Source: Desulfurococcales archaeon
GTDB taxonomy: Archaea > Thermoproteota > Thermoprotei_A > Sulfolobales > Desulfurococcaceae
Length of the DNA: 64,000 nucleotides
Direction of reading: 5' to 3'
Assembly: GCA_015520735.1 (NCBI GenBank)
Contig: WAPN01000001.1
Coordinates: 1 to 64,000 of the forward strand
Both the position numbers and the translations under genes were made by a program. This document shows, in pieces, positions 35,691 to 44,380 of the stretch (the stretch's first letter is position 1; every line of letters begins with the position of its first letter). The notes under the pieces are model-generated. The model had not been told where the DNA came from and did not search any database. It saw nothing but the letters and a program-made list of their open reading frames with translations.

Positions 35691-37475
35691 TTATGCCTTA
35701 TTTAATTCTTTATCGAGAAATTCTATCCATGTTTTCCTAAACCCTATCTTATCGATGATGTAGTCGTATATGTCTTTGATACTTATCCTTTCTTGTTTGC
35801 GAGAGTCTCTTTCTCTTATTGTCACAGTGTTGTTTCGTAATGTTTCGTAATCAACAGTCACAGCATATGGTATTCCTATCTCATCGGCTCTCGCATATCT
35901 TCTCCCGATACTACCTTCTTCATCGTAATATGCTGGGAGGCCCGAGTTTAAGAGGCCGCGATAGATAGCCCATGCGATATTCTTTATGTTCTGGTGTTCT
36001 TCTTTAGAGCCTGATACTAATGGAAAGACCGCTACATAGTATGGTGCGATCCTAGATGTTAGGGCTAGGTATGTTCTCTCATTCGATATTTTTAGGGAGT
36101 TCTCGAGCACTACGTAGAATATTCTTTCGAGACCAAACGATGGCTCGACAACATGTGGCACGAATTTTTCGCCGTGTACTTTGATCTTTTCACGCTTTAT
36201 GAAGAACAGTTCTTTGTCTAATCTCATACCGTTTACTTCTATGTATCCTTGTTTGACTATTTTATTGACAAGTTCTTCTCGTGAAATTGATGCGAGTGCT
36301 TTCATTATTTCGGAGAATTTATTGGCAAACCTTTTTCTTATTTCAACTGAGTTGGGCTTTATTTTGATAACTTCTTTCTCACGTGGTTTATCATATCTGC
36401 GGAAAACCGTTAGGTCTGCACTAGAATACTTTATATGTCTACTTAAATCGTATGTTGTTCTATAACTATATCCAGCTACTTCGACCCACCCGTATTTTTC
36501 GGTCAGGACTTCTTGATCAAATGTTTGTTCGCTATAATGTGCTCTTTCTTCGGGCAATTTCTCGTCAAACCGTATTTTGTCAGCTGGTATTCCTAGGCTT
36601 CTCAAGAACTTGTTTCCGACAGCCATCCAGTAGGCCATCCACGGGGTCTTAACTATTCCTTTCTCGATCAGTTCCAGGGCACTATATTCTCTGGGTTCTT
36701 TGATATTGTTGAGCTTCATATCGGCCGTTATGATGTTCATTTTCTCGTCCAACAGTTCCTCATCCATGTACTTGTTGACTTCTTCCTCCTGTTTTTCTGG
36801 GTCAAAGAAGAATTCGAGCTCTATGATAGTGAACTCTCTAAGCCTGATCAGTCCTTGTCTCGGCGATATCTCGTTTCTTCCAACTCTTCCGACTTGAGCT
36901 ATACCTAAAGGAAGCTTGTTTCTCATAGAGTTGAACACGTTCTTAAATGATACGAACATTCCTTGGGCTGTTTCAGGCCTTAGATATGCTGGAGAGCCCT
37001 TGTATGGTCCTATCTCGGTCTTGAAAAGCAGGAGAGCGGGTTTGGGTGGAGTTAGCTCGCCTCCGCAGACTGGGCACCGTATGTTATTTTGACGCATTAT
37101 TTCGGCCATCCTATTCAGGGACAACCCTTCAGCGCTAATCCCGAGTTTCTCCTCGATTAGATGATCTGCTCTGAACGTCCTACCACATTTCAAGCACTCT
37201 GTAACCGGATCAGTGAAGTTGTCCTCATGACCACTTGCCTTCAGAACTATTCGTGGCGTTATTATTGGTGTATCAACCTCTACTACTAGGCCATCACGCC
37301 CATAAACTACTTGTCTCAACCATTCATCAATTATCCGCCTTTTTATTAGGACGCCAACGGGGCCATACTCGTAGAATCCTGCCACACCACCGTATATCTC
37401 GAAAGCTGGCCAGAATATTCCTCTCTTCTTCGCGATCTTAACGAGTATCTCGTACTTATCATTATTAGTAGTCAT
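35691..37475 (-). CDS. glyS: Glycyl-tRNA synthetase
   Basis: Class IIa synthetase of the archaeal/eukaryotic alpha2 type, 594 aa. The N-terminus carries RGIFWPAFEIYGGVAGFYEYG. A zinc-binding insert shows CLKCGRTF and CPVCGGE. Class II motif 2 is VGRVGRNEISPRQGLIRLREF, motif 3 SFGLERIF, and the C-terminal anticodon-binding domain has PLVSGSKEEHQNI and YDEEGSIGRRYARADEIG. The ATG at 37475 is standard. Divergent from the agmatinase-family gene. Its product uses the same glycine pool as the glycine cleavage cluster, but there is no operon link. Confidence 0.96.
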   Translation of the reverse strand: MTTNNDKYEILVKIAKKRGIFWPAFEIYGGVAGFYEYGPVGVLIKRRIIDEWLRQVVYGRDGLVVEVDTPIITPRIVLKASGHEDNFTDPVTECLKCGRTFRADHLIEEKLGISAEGLSLNRMAEIMRQNNIRCPVCGGELTPPKPALLLFKTEIGPYKGSPAYLRPETAQGMFVSFKNVFNSMRNKLPLGIAQVGRVGRNEISPRQGLIRLREFTIIELEFFFDPEKQEEEVNKYMDEELLDEKMNIITADMKLNNIKEPREYSALELIEKGIVKTPWMAYWMAVGNKFLRSLGIPADKIRFDEKLPEERAHYSEQTFDQEVLTEKYGWVEVAGYSYRTTYDLSRHIKYSSADLTVFRRYDKPREKEVIKIKPNSVEIRKRFANKFSEIMKALASISREELVNKIVKQGYIEVNGMRLDKELFFIKREKIKVHGEKFVPHVVEPSFGLERIFYVVLENSLKISNERTYLALTSRIAPYYVAVFPLVSGSKEEHQNIKNIAWAIYRGLLNSGLPAYYDEEGSIGRRYARADEIGIPYAVTVDYETLRNNTVTIRERDSRKQERISIKDIYDYIIDKIGFRKTWIEFLDKELNKA

Positions 37476-37520
37476 TGCTTCCAGCCCAAATATATATCAG
37501 CTCGTATTGTCCTAGATATT

Positions 37521-38450
37521 TTGGCGCCTGGTCATAAATGCTTTGTGCGTGGCGATAACACCTTGGTTGCATGGATGCATCTCTTAACAGGTCATCCAAA
37601 AATACCATGCAACGAAGAGGAAGAAGGCCTCATAATACTCGGTGCCCCCATGGATTGGACAACAAGTTATAAACCAGGTACGAGATTCGGCCCAAAAAGC
37701 ATTAGAGACGCAATATGTGATTTGGAATTTTTCTCAATGATCATATCAAAACCTGTAGAAGATATAGTATTATTTAATGACCTAGGGGACATCGCTCTAC
37801 CGCCAGGCGACGTTATGGAGTCTTTAACTAGAATAAAGAAGGTTGTAAAAGGAGTTAGAGAAGATTATTCCGATAACTTCATAGTTCTGGGCGGAGAGCA
37901 CCTGATTACATTGCCTATCGTTGAAGCCATAAGTGAGGAAATAGATCTGATAGTTGTTATAGACGCTCATCTTGATCAGAGAGACCAGTACCTCGGCAAC
38001 AAGTATAGTCACGCTACAGTTATGCGGAGAATAATTGAGAAGACGGGGATACCAATAATATATGTGGGCGCCCGAGCAATATCGTCTGAAGAGTATCAGT
38101 ACGCTGAAGCACGTAAAGAAAAAATTAAGATTTACATGCCATCCGACATAGATAGAGACGATGGAGATCAAGGAAAGGAACTTGCTGAAATGATAAAAGG
38201 TAAGAGGATATATCTTAGCATAGATATGGATGGAATAGATCCTGGATTCGCGCCCGGCGTCTCGAATCCAGAGCCTATGGGGCTAAATCCTATCAATGTT
38301 ATTGAACTATTAAGACTTATCCATGCCTATGGCAAACTAGTGGCGGGTGATATCGTTGAGGTTAATCCTCTCGAGGATATAAACGATATCACCAGTTTAC
38401 TGGCCGCGAAACTACTTGTAGAAATAACGACGATTTTAAGACAAGAATAG
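37521..38450 (+). CDS. speB: Agmatinase/arginase family ureohydrolase
   Basis: A dimanganese hydrolase of 309 aa. Metal ligands are visible in VLGGEHLITL, VVIDAHLDQRDQY and YLSIDMDGIDPGFAPGVSNPEP. The substrate-side NKYSHATVM and GLNPINVIELL are also typical. In archaea without arginine decarboxylase variants, these enzymes usually hydrolyse agmatine to putrescine and urea for polyamine synthesis. Which amidine is used here is inferred. The TTG at 37521 is uncertain, because family members differ at the N-terminus; an ATG at 37574 (MHLLTGHPK) would shorten it by about 18 residues. Convergent with rpoP. Confidence 0.83.
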   Translation: MAPGHKCFVRGDNTLVAWMHLLTGHPKIPCNEEEEGLIILGAPMDWTTSYKPGTRFGPKSIRDAICDLEFFSMIISKPVEDIVLFNDLGDIALPPGDVMESLTRIKKVVKGVREDYSDNFIVLGGEHLITLPIVEAISEEIDLIVVIDAHLDQRDQYLGNKYSHATVMRRIIEKTGIPIIYVGARAISSEEYQYAEARKEKIKIYMPSDIDRDDGDQGKELAEMIKGKRIYLSIDMDGIDPGFAPGVSNPEPMGLNPINVIELLRLIHAYGKLVAGDIVEVNPLEDINDITSLLAAKLLVEITTILRQE

Positions 38451-38453
38451 AGA

Positions 38454-38597
38454 TTAAATGGCCCTAACCAACCTGAAGTTCGCAGCAACTTTGTATATTA
38501 TTTCATATCCACAATTAGGACATCTTATTCCAGGAAGAAGGCGGAGTTGTTCCTCATCAAACTCGTATCCACACCTACCGCACTTGTATCTAACCAT
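38454..38597 (-). CDS. rpoP: RNA polymerase subunit P (Rpb12 homologue)
   Basis: A 47-aa zinc-ribbon protein read on the minus strand: MVRYKCGRCGYEF, then RLLPGIRCPNCGYEII and a basic C-terminus, KVAANFRLVRAI. The C-x2-C...C-x2-C ribbon with the LLPGIRCPNCG core is the Rpb12/RpoP signature. This subunit helps open complex formation in archaeal RNA polymerase. GGGGTGAT lies about 9 nt upstream of the ATG. It ends 3 nt from the convergent agmatinase-family gene and is divergent from aIF1. Confidence 0.93.
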   Translation of the reverse strand: MVRYKCGRCGYEFDEEQLRLLPGIRCPNCGYEIIYKVAANFRLVRAI

Positions 38598-38715
38598 TCA
38601 TACATCACCCCTTGCGTATAGATACTACTTGTTAACACCCATATAAGTTTTATAAGGTTAAACCTTCAATACAAGACCTAGGTCTAGAACAAGGATACTT
38701 AGGTTGGAAAGGAAG

Positions 38716-39030
38716 ATGAGTTCCGATCTATCTTCAATTTGTGGCGGGCTACCACCAGAAATATGTGAGCAATTAGTACGTGAACAACAAGTTATCAAGA
38801 TAAGGCTGGACAGGAGGAAATTCGGCAAAGAAGTAACAATAATTGAGGGGCTAGTAGATAGCCCTAACAACTTAAAGAAGCTCGCTAAGAAGCTTAAGTC
38901 AAGACTTGCGACGGGTGGAACAGTAAAAGATGGCAAAATAGAGCTACAAGGAGATCACCGCCATAGAGTAAAACAGATACTCGTCGACGAACTAGGGTAC
39001 CCGCCAGAAAACGTGATAATAGTAGATTGA
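38716..39030 (+). CDS. eif1: Translation initiation factor aIF1 (SUI1 family)
   Basis: A 104-aa SUI1-domain protein that binds the small ribosomal subunit near the P site and monitors start-codon recognition. Landmarks are ICGGLPPEICEQL at the N-terminus (the part shared by archaeal proteins), KFGKEVTIIEGL, SRLATGGTVKDGKIELQGDH and a C-terminal GYPPENVIIVD. The ATG at 38716 fits homologues; a TTG at 38704 would add four residues. A TATA-like TTTTATAAGG at 38648-38657 lies about 65 nt upstream. Divergent from rpoP. Confidence 0.95.
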   Translation: MSSDLSSICGGLPPEICEQLVREQQVIKIRLDRRKFGKEVTIIEGLVDSPNNLKKLAKKLKSRLATGGTVKDGKIELQGDHRHRVKQILVDELGYPPENVIIVD

Positions 39031-39068
39031 TTCTTGGTAAGAAGATAGAGAGAAAACAAAAATGGTTT

Positions 39069-40004
39069 TTATTGAGAAGGAAGCTCTATACCTAGTTCCT
39101 TCGCTAGCTCCTTATATCTATTCCTAACAGTTACCTCGGTCACGCCAGCTACATGAGCTATTTCTTTCTGTGTTCTACGCTCCCCAAGGAGAAGGGCTGC
39201 AATGTATACCGCGGCCGCGGCTAGGCCTGCAGGATCCTTACCTGCTGTAACACCCAGTTCTCGAGCCTTATGTAGGATCTCGGCCGATTTCTTCATCACT
39301 GCACCACTTAACCCCAATGCATGAGCTATTCTGGGTACAAAGTCTATTGGGTCGCTTGTTTGAACCTTTATGTCTAGTTCTTTAAGTAATAATCTATAGC
39401 ATCTAGCGATATCCTTCCTGTTGCTCTTTGTGTGCCTGGCTATTTCATCGAGTGTACGTGGTACTTTCAATTCCCTGCAGGCAGCATATATTGCAGCAGC
39501 GATCACACTCTCAATACTTCTACCTCTTACAAGCCCTTTTTCGACTGCTCTACGATATATTCTGGCCGCTTCTTCTCGGACATTCTTAGGCAGATTCAAA
39601 TGATCAGATAATTTATCAAGCTCATTCATTGCCTGAGCAAGGTTTCGCTCAATACTACTTTGAATACGTGATCTTGCCTGCCACTTACGTAGCTTTTGCA
39701 TCTTGAGCCTCTTTGACAATTCTAATCTCTTACCTGTTGCATCCTTGTTTGTATAGTCTATAGCTGTGGCTAGACCTCGATCGTGAACAGTGCTTGTAAG
39801 TGGACCGCCAATCCTGCTTCTCCTTTCCCTCTCCTCGGGCGTAAACGCTCTCCATTCGGGTCTCTCATCGATCACTCTTTCTTCAATGACTTCACCAGTA
39901 AGCAGACAGATGTACTCGCCACGCTCTGGATCATATATTATTTTATCCTCCGGACACTCGGAGGATGTAGGAGATTCTTCTGGAAAATATTCCAAAACGA
40001 TCAC
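39069..40004 (-). CDS. tfb: Transcription initiation factor TFB with degenerate zinc ribbon
   Basis: Archaeal TFIIB homologue, 311 aa. It bridges TBP-DNA and RNA polymerase. Two cyclin repeats are intact ([20 protein letters not shown] and [16 protein letters not shown]) and the C-terminal recognition helix [21 protein letters not shown] is present. The B-finger region [20 protein letters not shown] is normal. The N-terminal ribbon, however, reads [11 protein letters not shown] and [12 protein letters not shown], where relatives have CPxC and CxxC. Two of four zinc ligands are gone. A TATA-like TTTAAAAAGG lies about 50 nt upstream on the minus strand. Confidence 0.93.
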   Translation of the reverse strand: MIVLEYFPEESPTSSECPEDKIIYDPERGEYICLLTGEVIEERVIDERPEWRAFTPEERERRSRIGGPLTSTVHDRGLATAIDYTNKDATGKRLELSKRLKMQKLRKWQARSRIQSSIERNLAQAMNELDKLSDHLNLPKNVREEAARIYRRAVEKGLVRGRSIESVIAAAIYAACRELKVPRTLDEIARHTKSNRKDIARCYRLLLKELDIKVQTSDPIDFVPRIAHALGLSGAVMKKSAEILHKARELGVTAGKDPAGLAAAAVYIAALLLGERRTQKEIAHVAGVTEVTVRNRYKELAKELGIELPSQ

Positions 40005-40191
40005 CTGGGATGTTCAACTAGTCTTACCTTATTATATTCCTTTTTAAACTTTTCCATAATCGTTAAAAACCTTCAGAAGAACAAGATATTAAGCATTACC
40101 CAGCCTGTGTTTATAAACATAATCGTTCTTCACTGCCACTAAGAATTAAAAACCCCAGATAAAATCTAGAGACTATGGAGGCGCTAGAAAT

Positions 40192-40288
40192 AGCCGGGTC
40201 GTCTAGCGGTCAAGGATGCGGGGCTTTGGTCCGCCACTAGGCGGGAGGAACCCCCGTGACCGGGGTTCGAATCCCCGCCCGGCTACCA
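40192..40288 (+). tRNA. tRNA-Gln (TTG), with intron
   Basis: Acceptor AGCCGGG pairs with CCCGGCT, discriminator A, CCA encoded. The anticodon stem is CGGGG/CCCCG with loop CT-TTG-G before a 21-nt intron and C after it. The T arm is CGGGG-TTCGAAT-CCCCG. The intron (40230-40250) sits at the canonical 37/38 position. It gives a textbook bulge-helix-bulge: GGT bulge, CTTT paired with GAGG, AAC bulge, then CCGCC/GGCGG. An AATTAAAAAC promoter element lies about 45 nt upstream. Confidence 0.95.
40230..40250 (+). other. tRNA-Gln intron (bulge-helix-bulge)
   Basis: A 21-nt intron whose ends fall between the second and third nucleotides of two 3-nt bulges flanking a 4-bp helix. Cleavage by EndA would leave exon ends at positions 37 (G) and 38 (C). 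Confidence 0.9.
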
Positions 40289-40409
40289 TTTCATCTCTCC
40301 TATCTCAGATTATTGTTCAACATGGTATAATGTTCTTGATCTGCCGTGAACATTAAAATATTCAATTAATAAATCTATAAACCTGTTATAGTATGGAGAG
40401 GTGACAATA

Positions 40410-41618
40410 ATGCCTAGTCTGTCTAGAAGAGTCATGAGTACCGAGACGTCACCACACAGAGTACTTGTTGACCTTGCCCTCGAGCTTAGGCTTAAGGGCA
40501 TTGATGTGATAAGCTTTCATGCAGGTCAACCCGGTTTTCCACCCTACAGCGAGGCACTTAAAGATCTGACAAAAACGTTGCTGGAGAAGCCTTTCCAGAC
40601 CTCAAGCTATGCCCCTAGCAAAGGATATCCAAAGCTTCGACATCTTATTGCAGAGGATATAAGGAAATACAGTGGAATAACAATCGATCCAGACAAGCAA
40701 GTGCTTGTAACTATCGGCGGCGCCGAGGCGATAACTATATCGCTCCTAACAGGGCTGGACAATGGAGACAAAGTATTGTTACTTGCCCCGACATATAGTG
40801 TTTACTGGGGCCTCACAGAACTGCTCGGAATAGGGGTGGAGTACTGTGAGCAGGACGTTAATAATGAATTCCAGCCTGATCCCGAGTGTCTCAAGGATAA
40901 GATAACCAGGGTTAAAGCAGTCCTTTTCGAGAGCCCGGGCAATCCTACGAGTAGGGTCATCTCTGAGGAGATAGGGAAACTCATAGTGGACTTAGCAGTA
41001 GATCATGGCAGGTGGGTATTCTTTGATGAAGCATATAAGCACATATACTATGAGGGCGAACATGTCTGGATCCAGAGATATCCGGGAGCCGAGGAAACCG
41101 TAATATCTATCGATAGTTTCTCTAAAGACCTAGCAATACCCGGGTTTAGGCTAGGATACTTATGGGGCAACGAGGAATTCATTAGCCAAGCCACGAAGGT
41201 CAAGGGCTATCTAAGCATTAGTGCCTCGAATATCTCACAGAAACTAGCAATGATATATCTTGAGAAAGGCTACAAAGAACTATATCTCAGGCAGGTCATT
41301 CCGGAGTACCGTAGAAGAAGAGACGCGGCATTCGAAGCCGTCAGAAAATATCTTCCAGAAGCCAAATTGATTAAACCGCGGGCCGGCATGTACTTGTTCC
41401 CTGACATATCGTACTATCTAGAAAAGCTAGGCATGACCGATGTCGAATTCGCTAAAGATATAGCGTTGAATAAGCACGTTGTCTTCCTGCCGGGCTCAGC
41501 ATTCATTCCAGGCACAAATCGCTATATCCGAATAACATTCGTAACGGAGCCCCCCGAGCGTATTGAGGAAGGTATTAGGAGGATAAGAGCGTATCTCGAA
41601 GAGAAAGGCATAGTTTAG
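40410..41618 (+). CDS. Class I/II aminotransferase (aspartate-aminotransferase-like)
   Basis: A PLP-dependent fold-type I enzyme of 402 aa. Landmarks are ISFHAGQPGFPPYSEAL, YAPSKGYPKLRHLIAEDI, TIGGAEAITISLL, the FESPGNPTSRV loop, WVFFDEAYKHIYY, and the PLP lysine in SIDSFSKDLAIPGFRLGYLWG. The last segment's arginine (NRYIRITFVTEP) binds the substrate carboxylate. Aspartate or aromatic amino acids are the usual substrates of this archaeal group; specificity is not resolved. The ATG at 40410 has GAGGTG 6 nt upstream. A TATA-like TCTATAAACC precedes it. Single gene unit. Confidence 0.88.
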   Translation: MPSLSRRVMSTETSPHRVLVDLALELRLKGIDVISFHAGQPGFPPYSEALKDLTKTLLEKPFQTSSYAPSKGYPKLRHLIAEDIRKYSGITIDPDKQVLVTIGGAEAITISLLTGLDNGDKVLLLAPTYSVYWGLTELLGIGVEYCEQDVNNEFQPDPECLKDKITRVKAVLFESPGNPTSRVISEEIGKLIVDLAVDHGRWVFFDEAYKHIYYEGEHVWIQRYPGAEETVISIDSFSKDLAIPGFRLGYLWGNEEFISQATKVKGYLSISASNISQKLAMIYLEKGYKELYLRQVIPEYRRRRDAAFEAVRKYLPEAKLIKPRAGMYLFPDISYYLEKLGMTDVEFAKDIALNKHVVFLPGSAFIPGTNRYIRITFVTEPPERIEEGIRRIRAYLEEKGIV

Positions 41619-41868
41619 CTATTTTCTATATTTTCCAGGCTCTTTCTCATTTGTTCGGCTAGATATACTTGACTGAATAACATATCTAGGGATGTGTTGA
41701 CCCCAAATACATTAATTGATAAGGAGTATGTCAGGAAGAAATCATTCATTAAGTGATGATACAAAGTATAAGAAACCAAAGAGTGGTGATGAGATATATT
41801 GTCATGGAGAAAATCTACAAGCCAATAGGGCTCTGAGCATTATTCTTCGATATCCCAATAAGTTTATG

Positions 41869-41943
41869 TGGGGCCGCGGGGATTTGAACCCCGGATCACG
41901 GGGGCCCAAGCCCCGCATCCTAGCCAAGCTAGACTACGGCCCC
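41869..41943 (-). tRNA. tRNA-Pro (TGG)
   Basis: Minus strand: acceptor GGGGCCG/CGGCCCC, discriminator A, no encoded CCA. The anticodon arm is CGGGG-CTTGGGC-CCCCG with anticodon TGG, and the T arm is CGGGG-TTCAAAT-CCCCG. No intron. An ORF that overlaps it on the plus strand is a chance reading. Confidence 0.95.
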
Positions 41944-42022
41944 ACCCTTTCATCTAATATGGTTTCTCACGGGTTTTAAATTATGTAGGTGGTTTCTTAG
42001 AGGGAGGAATTTTATGGATAGG

Positions 42023-42138
42023 TGCCGCCGCCGGGATTTGAACCCGGGACGACCGGATCTCCCCCTGGCCGAACCCGCGACTTCGGGTTTCTTGGCGCCG
42101 TATGAGTCCGGCGCTCTGCCAGGCTGAGCTACGGCGGC
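42023..42138 (-). tRNA. tRNA-Met (CAT, elongator or Ile2-type), with intron
   Basis: Minus strand: acceptor GCCGCCG/CGGCGGC, discriminator A, no encoded CCA. The anticodon stem is CCGGA/TCCGG with loop CT-CAT-A, then a 42-nt intron (42059-42100), then A. The T arm is CCGGG-TTCAAAT-CCCGG. The anticodon stem lacks the three G-C pairs of an initiator, so this is elongator Met or the CAT-reading tRNA-Ile2, which sequence alone does not separate with confidence. Confidence 0.88.
42059..42100 (-). other. tRNA-Met intron
   Basis: A 42-nt intron at position 37/38, containing an AACCCG/CGGGTT hairpin. The bulge-helix-bulge is relaxed: only three of four central pairs form (CTC with GGG, then A opposite G). 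It ends AGGGGGAG, the same 3' end as the tRNA-Leu intron. Confidence 0.75.
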
Positions 42139-42197
42139 AACCGTATTTTCTGTATTTTTGTGGTGGAGTTTATAAATATTGAATCCTCAAGTAGGGA

Positions 42198-42380
42198 TCA
42201 GTATATAATAGTCACAGGGACTGTTTCTACTTCGTTCTTTTCGCGCATGCGCGCCTCGATGAGGTTCTCGATCGCCAGTCTTATCACTTCACTTCTTGAA
42301 ATCCCCATTTCTTTGGCGAGTAAATCTAGTTGCTCAATTAAACGCTCATCAGCCTTAAAAGTGATCACACGTAACACCAT
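42198..42380 (-). CDS. Ribbon-helix-helix (CopG/MetJ-type) regulator
   Basis: A 60-aa protein with the compact RHH layout: strand VLRVITFKADERLIEQL, helix A with LDLLAKEMGISRSEV, and helix B IRLAIENLIEARMRE. RHH proteins dimerise, and the paired strands read operator DNA. It is a single gene between tRNA-Met and tRNA-Cys with no toxin ORF beside it, so it is more likely a stand-alone regulator than an antitoxin. ATG at 42380. Nearby targets are not evident. Confidence 0.85.
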   Translation of the reverse strand: MVLRVITFKADERLIEQLDLLAKEMGISRSEVIRLAIENLIEARMREKNEVETVPVTIIY

Positions 42381-42483
42381 TATGGAACACCAAGATGGTA
42401 ATACGAGATTATATGGATAAGCTGGAATCTACACATGATCATTACCGGGGAGGCAACCGAAACTATTGGGTACGCGAGATAGC

Positions 42484-42491
42484 GTTATAAA
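42484..42491 (+). promoter_or_regulatory. TATA box of tRNA-Cys
   Basis: GTTATAAA lies 39 nt upstream of the mature tRNA-Cys 5' end, in the position used by the other tRNA genes here. Confidence 0.55.
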
Positions 42492-42522
42492 CCCACCTAA
42501 GCAACCAATTCCTAATGGAAGA

Positions 42523-42630
42523 GCCGGGGTGGCCGAGCGGCCTAAGGCGGCGGGCTGCAGGGCACGACCCTAGCGCAGGGGGTCACGGACACCCGCTTTA
42601 CCGCGGGTTCGAATCCCGCCCCCGGCTCCA
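42523..42630 (+). tRNA. tRNA-Cys (GCA), with intron
   Basis: Acceptor GCCGGGG/CCCCGGC with discriminator T, the identity base of tRNA-Cys, and encoded CCA. The anticodon stem is GCGGG/CCCGC with loop CT-GCA-G, then a 30-nt intron (42561-42590) and A. The T arm is GCGGG-TTCGAAT-CCCGC. If the intron were ignored, the long central part could mimic a class II variable arm, but Ser and Leu tRNAs do not carry U73, which supports Cys. Confidence 0.87.
42561..42590 (+). other. tRNA-Cys intron
   Basis: A 30-nt intron at 37/38, with a GACCC/GGGTC hairpin. The central helix has three clear pairs (CTG with CGG) and one mismatch, a slightly relaxed bulge-helix-bulge. Confidence 0.72.
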
Positions 42631-42733
42631 TCCATTATATGCACTACAACACTATAATGGCTCGGTGACCGATTTCTTGGGATTCATTGTTTCTTTATAG
42701 ATTTACTTAGGAGACCTAGAACGGGTACACACC

Positions 42734-42907
42734 ATGTCCGGCATTTACACACTTTGGTCTACTTATCTTACTCAATACTTTCTCAACTATGATCTCGGAT
42801 ACACTTGTCATGTCCTCTATACATGTTTATCCACTTGGATGTGGATAGGCCAATTCTTAGGCACAGGCCTTAACCTATTGGCGCTTAGGTTCAAGCAGAA
42901 AACGTGA
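42734..42907 (+). CDS. Possible 57-aa small protein
   Basis: Low-confidence ORF in the roughly 340-nt gap between tRNA-Cys and the permease gene. It would encode MSGIYTLWSTYLTQYFLNYD and continue with a hydrophobic, Trp/Tyr/Cys-rich stretch (WMWIGQFLGTGLNLLALRF) that could be a membrane helix, ending in a basic tail. The only purine-rich site (AGGAG) is about 20 nt upstream, which is too far for good initiation. No family recognised. It may be chance. Confidence 0.2.
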   Translation: MSGIYTLWSTYLTQYFLNYDLGYTCHVLYTCLSTWMWIGQFLGTGLNLLALRFKQKT

Positions 42908-42970
42908 TAATGTAGGCTTGGATGGAATAATAGGAATTTGTGTTTGAAGAATTTGATAGCCTTACTGGAT

Positions 42971-44275
42971 TTAGTACATTATCCAGAATATGGTGTAGAG
43001 GAGCCAGCCCAGCACTATGTTTGTCATGTTGAAGGGTATACTCTTTCTAATGAACTCCGAAAACGTTACCTTGTATCCCTTCTTTTCTAGAAGCTTCACA
43101 GCTACCAGGTTGGCTGATGCACCAATGTATGTTATGCTACCCCCGAGCGTGGCTCCTACGAGCAGCGCCCAGGCGATAACCACTGGGTCAACGTTTAGTC
43201 CTACGGCTATATACTTGGCGATGGGCAACATAGTGACAACATAGGGTGTATTATCCATAACAGCCGATACTGCTACTGATAGCCATATCAACAAACTCGT
43301 TACTACAAACAAGTTGCCTGATGCGAGGGACAATATCGTTTTTGCTGCCGCCGCAGCTAGTCTATGTTTAGCAAATGCTCCGGATAAAACGAACACGCCT
43401 ATGAGGAAAACTATTATGTCTAGATCAACTCCTTTCCTCACAGCTTTTTTTACCGAGGCCGTATCTCTATGTAGGATTATACGTGTTAATGAGAGGCCTC
43501 CTACACCTATAAGAGCAGCTAATGTGAGCGGGATATGTATGATGTGCCTGATGCTCAAGAGCGTTATTTTGATGGAGAGGAACAGTATTGCTTCGTAGAC
43601 GAATATCTTGTCAAGCCCCTTCCAAATAGCTTCATTGTCTTCAGCCACCGTTTCAACACTGTAGCCTACTTCTTTACCGACTATTTTGGAGTATACATAG
43701 CAGGATACTATCATAGGTATGAGGGTAAGGAAGAACATTGATGGTCTGCCATGATACCATATGAAATCCGTGAATGCCAGGTTGAAGTATCCCGCCGTTA
43801 TTATTGCTGGTGGGTCTCCTATCATAGTAGCCGATCCAGCCATATTAGATGAAAGCGCTATCCCTATGACTACAGGTACGGGGTTAACGCCCAACTTCTT
43901 GCTCAACCTATACGCTATCGGTGCAAAGAGGAGCACAACAGTCACGTTTTCCAGTATTATGCTGACGAGGCCCGCGGCTAGGATTATCCAGAACAGCGCC
44001 GTGCCGGGCGAGCCTGCCCGTGCACGTATGAATCGAGCTGTCAGCTCCATTAACCCGGATTCTTCTAGAAGGACTGTGAAAATACCCATTCCCATTATGA
44101 GGCCTAATACATCCCAATCAACAAATTTTATTACATCGGTCAACGTGCTGGTGCCGGTAAGGAGGAGGATTGCAAGTAATATAATGCCTATTATCCACCG
44201 GGGCACTTTGTTTGACGCTACAAGCACTACCATTAATACTAGCAATGATATTATGACGGCGTTGTACATTATCAT
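42971..44275 (-). CDS. ArsB/NhaD-like ion transporter
   Basis: A 434-aa membrane protein with 11-12 hydrophobic helices of the ion-transporter superfamily (ArsB, P-protein, citrate/Na+ families). VPRWIIGIILLAILLLTGT and VDWDVLGLIMGMGIFTVLLE are the N-terminal half. The LSSNMAGSATMIGDPPAI and LVGATLGGSITYIGASANLV loops are the paired, re-entrant substrate motifs. AGGAG lies 6 nt before the ATG. Substrate could be arsenite, Na+/H+ or a dicarboxylate; no ArsR, ArsA or ArsC gene is near. It is on the same strand as the DUF4405-like and secreted-protein genes, 105 nt downstream of them. Confidence 0.82.
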   Translation of the reverse strand: MIMYNAVIISLLVLMVVLVASNKVPRWIIGIILLAILLLTGTSTLTDVIKFVDWDVLGLIMGMGIFTVLLEESGLMELTARFIRARAGSPGTALFWIILAAGLVSIILENVTVVLLFAPIAYRLSKKLGVNPVPVVIGIALSSNMAGSATMIGDPPAIITAGYFNLAFTDFIWYHGRPSMFFLTLIPMIVSCYVYSKIVGKEVGYSVETVAEDNEAIWKGLDKIFVYEAILFLSIKITLLSIRHIIHIPLTLAALIGVGGLSLTRIILHRDTASVKKAVRKGVDLDIIVFLIGVFVLSGAFAKHRLAAAAAKTILSLASGNLFVVTSLLIWLSVAVSAVMDNTPYVVTMLPIAKYIAVGLNVDPVVIAWALLVGATLGGSITYIGASANLVAVKLLEKKGYKVTFSEFIRKSIPFNMTNIVLGWLLYTIFWIMY

Positions 44276-44380
44276 ACTAATCTCCTATGATACGCTACTA
44301 AGTATCAATAGCAACATGTTAGTCATCGGAGAACTATTACATGTGGAAAAGACTATTAAAAAAGATACGGGTAAAAGCCA

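Noticed and set aside
41753-41836. Two GTGATGA boxes and a CTGA, possible C/D RNA
   Set aside because: No D' box follows the first GTGATGA, and the spacing to CTGA is about 41 nt instead of about 12, unlike the good example at 30657.
41716-41979. An 87-codon ORF ending inside tRNA-Pro
   Set aside because: Its C-terminal third is the complement of tRNA-Pro, and the rest shows no protein-like pattern.
42523-42630. Reading this tRNA as a class II Leu or Ser tRNA with a long variable arm
   Set aside because: Anticodon GCA, discriminator U and an anticodon stem closed only after removing 30 nt fit tRNA-Cys with an intron better.
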